Shown one piece after another: positions 10,320 to 11,045 of a stretch of 11,045 bases of DNA. Source of the DNA: Candidatus Nomurabacteria bacterium RIFCSPHIGHO2_02_FULL_38_15 (GTDB lineage: Bacteria > Patescibacteriota > Minisyncoccia > Phycocordibacterales > UBA9973); assembly GCA_001785575.1 (NCBI GenBank), contig MFUC01000002.1, positions 766-11,810 of the forward strand, read 5' to 3'. The notes below the pieces were generated by a model. That model saw nothing but the letters and a program-made list of their open reading frames with translations. It did no database searches and was not told the DNA's origin. The position numbers were made by a program, and so were the translations under genes. Every line of letters begins with the position of its first letter. Positions within the stretch are counted from its first letter, which is position 1.

Positions 10320-11045
10320 AGCCAAGAAGTCTTTAGGGCAAAATTTTTTGCATGCCAAGGGTGTTTTGAATAAAATTATTAGCTGCAGTAATTTGGCAAT
10401 GGGCAATGTTGTGTTAGAAGTGGGCCCCGGCAAGGGCGCGCTGACCGAACAAATTTTACAAACCGGCGCGCAGGTTATTGCGATTGAAAAAGATGCAAGG
10501 TTGATTGAATTTTTAAATGAAAAGTTTGAAGACCAAATAAAAAATAAACAGCTAATTTTATTAGAAGGCGACGCACTAGAGTTTGATGCTAAAAAACTAA
10601 AACTAAAAAAATACAAAGTTATTGCCAATATTCCATACTATATTACAGGGGCTTTGTTGCGGGTCTTTTTCGAACAGGCTATAAAACCAACCAGCGTTAC
10701 GGTTTTGGTGCAAAAGGAAGTGGCCGATAGAATTGTAGCGAAGGGTAAAAACGGCAAGAACAAAGAATCATTACTGTCATTGGCAATAAAATTCTATGGC
10801 ATGCCTAAAAAAATTATGAATGTTTCAAAGAATAGTTTTAATCCTGCACCCAAGGTAGACTCGGCGGTTTTATTTATTGAGACTTTTGATACAAAAGTTG
10901 GACTGAGTGCAGAGCTAAAAAATAAAGCTAAATTTTTTGACTTAATCCATAGGGGCTTTGCCCACAAACGCAAAGTTTTGCGCAAAAATTTAATTGATTC
11001 GGGGTTACCAAGTGATTTAGTTGATGGGGCATTTGCAGGCGCGGG
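10312..11045 (+). CDS. rsmA: RsmA (KsgA) 16S rRNA adenine dimethyltransferase, 3' end outside the window
   Basis: The first 244 codons are seen; the gene runs off the window. Family features: SLGQNFL (7-13), SAM-binding motif I EVGPGKGALT (36-45), acidic motif II EKD (59-61), GDAL (86-89), the catalytic motif IV NIPYY (106-110, N-I/L-P-Y class), VLVQKEVADR (131-140), and FNPAPKVDSAV (176-186). The enzyme dimethylates two adjacent adenosines in helix 45 of 16S rRNA (A1518 and A1519 in E. coli numbering) late in small-subunit assembly. The usual length is about 260-275 residues, so only a short C-terminal piece is missing. Its ATG lies inside the end of the helicase gene, with an eight-base overlap and no Shine-Dalgarno sequence, indicating translational coupling and a shared transcript. 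Confidence 0.95.
   Translation, partial: MIKAKKSLGQNFLHAKGVLNKIISCSNLAMGNVVLEVGPGKGALTEQILQTGAQVIAIEKDARLIEFLNEKFEDQIKNKQLILLEGDALEFDAKKLKLKKYKVIANIPYYITGALLRVFFEQAIKPTSVTVLVQKEVADRIVAKGKNGKNKESLLSLAIKFYGMPKKIMNVSKNSFNPAPKVDSAVLFIETFDTKVGLSAELKNKAKFFDLIHRGFAHKRKVLRKNLIDSGLPSDLVDGAFAGA

Noticed and set aside
1..11045. tRNA, rRNA, CRISPR array, transposase or prophage genes
   Set aside because: I saw no cloverleaf-like tRNA sequence, regularly spaced repeats, or mobile-element protein motifs in any frame.

Overview
The window looks like a chromosomal stretch of a member of the Candidate Phyla Radiation (Patescibacteria, most likely a Parcubacteria/Paceibacteria-type lineage). The evidence is moderately AT-rich DNA, short tightly packed genes, and a set of families that I associate with these genomes: a DUF5684-like membrane protein, DUF5674, a LabA-like NYN protein, a TraR/DksA protein with an incomplete zinc finger, a double-LysM M23 peptidase, and several small proteins I cannot name. 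UGA looks like an ordinary stop: the conserved genes contain no in-frame UGA, and the one gene ending in UGA is followed at once by a terminator. This argues against a UGA-recoding lineage such as Gracilibacteria. The taxonomy is inference from gene content only. I see no rRNA, tRNA, CRISPR array, transposase or phage gene.

Layout. Positions 50-540 hold a small secreted protein of unknown function and its terminator. Positions 601-954 encode a three-helix DUF5684-like membrane protein. Positions 1007-2877 look like one transcription unit: HicB-type antitoxin, HicA-type toxin, a LabA-like NYN-domain protein and a single-pass membrane protein. Positions 2940-4845 hold a DksA/TraR-like regulator followed by comM, a magnesium-chelatase-like AAA+ ATPase. 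Convergent to comM, and overlapping it by three bases of stop codon, is an exported LysM-LysM-M23 peptidase (5993-4842, minus strand). A 220-base divergent intergenic region carries clear promoters on both strands. Positions 6214-6639 encode a small polytopic membrane protein, followed by two hairpins back to back. Positions 6757-7406 hold DUF5674 and a 95-residue companion. A promoter with an eight-G run in its spacer then precedes a 55-residue small protein and a 213-residue membrane protein (7502-8326). A bidirectional terminator follows, then a UvrD/PcrA helicase overlapping the start of rsmA (ksgA), which runs off the window.

Functional reading. The recognisable genes cover nucleic-acid maintenance (UvrD-like helicase, ComM), ribosome maturation (RsmA), RNA-level control (HicBA, NYN), transcription control (DksA-like) and envelope remodelling (M23 peptidase). 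No single dedicated pathway or defence island is evident.

Two window-wide signals stand out. First, none of the genes has a well-placed Shine-Dalgarno sequence, and several have an extended -10 promoter element ending only 6-9 bases before the ATG, implying leaderless or nearly leaderless mRNAs. Second, the unit at 7435-8383 has a homopolymeric G tract exactly between its -35 and -10 boxes, a layout known from phase-variable promoters elsewhere. That unit, which encodes two proteins I cannot name, is the best candidate here for something undescribed.
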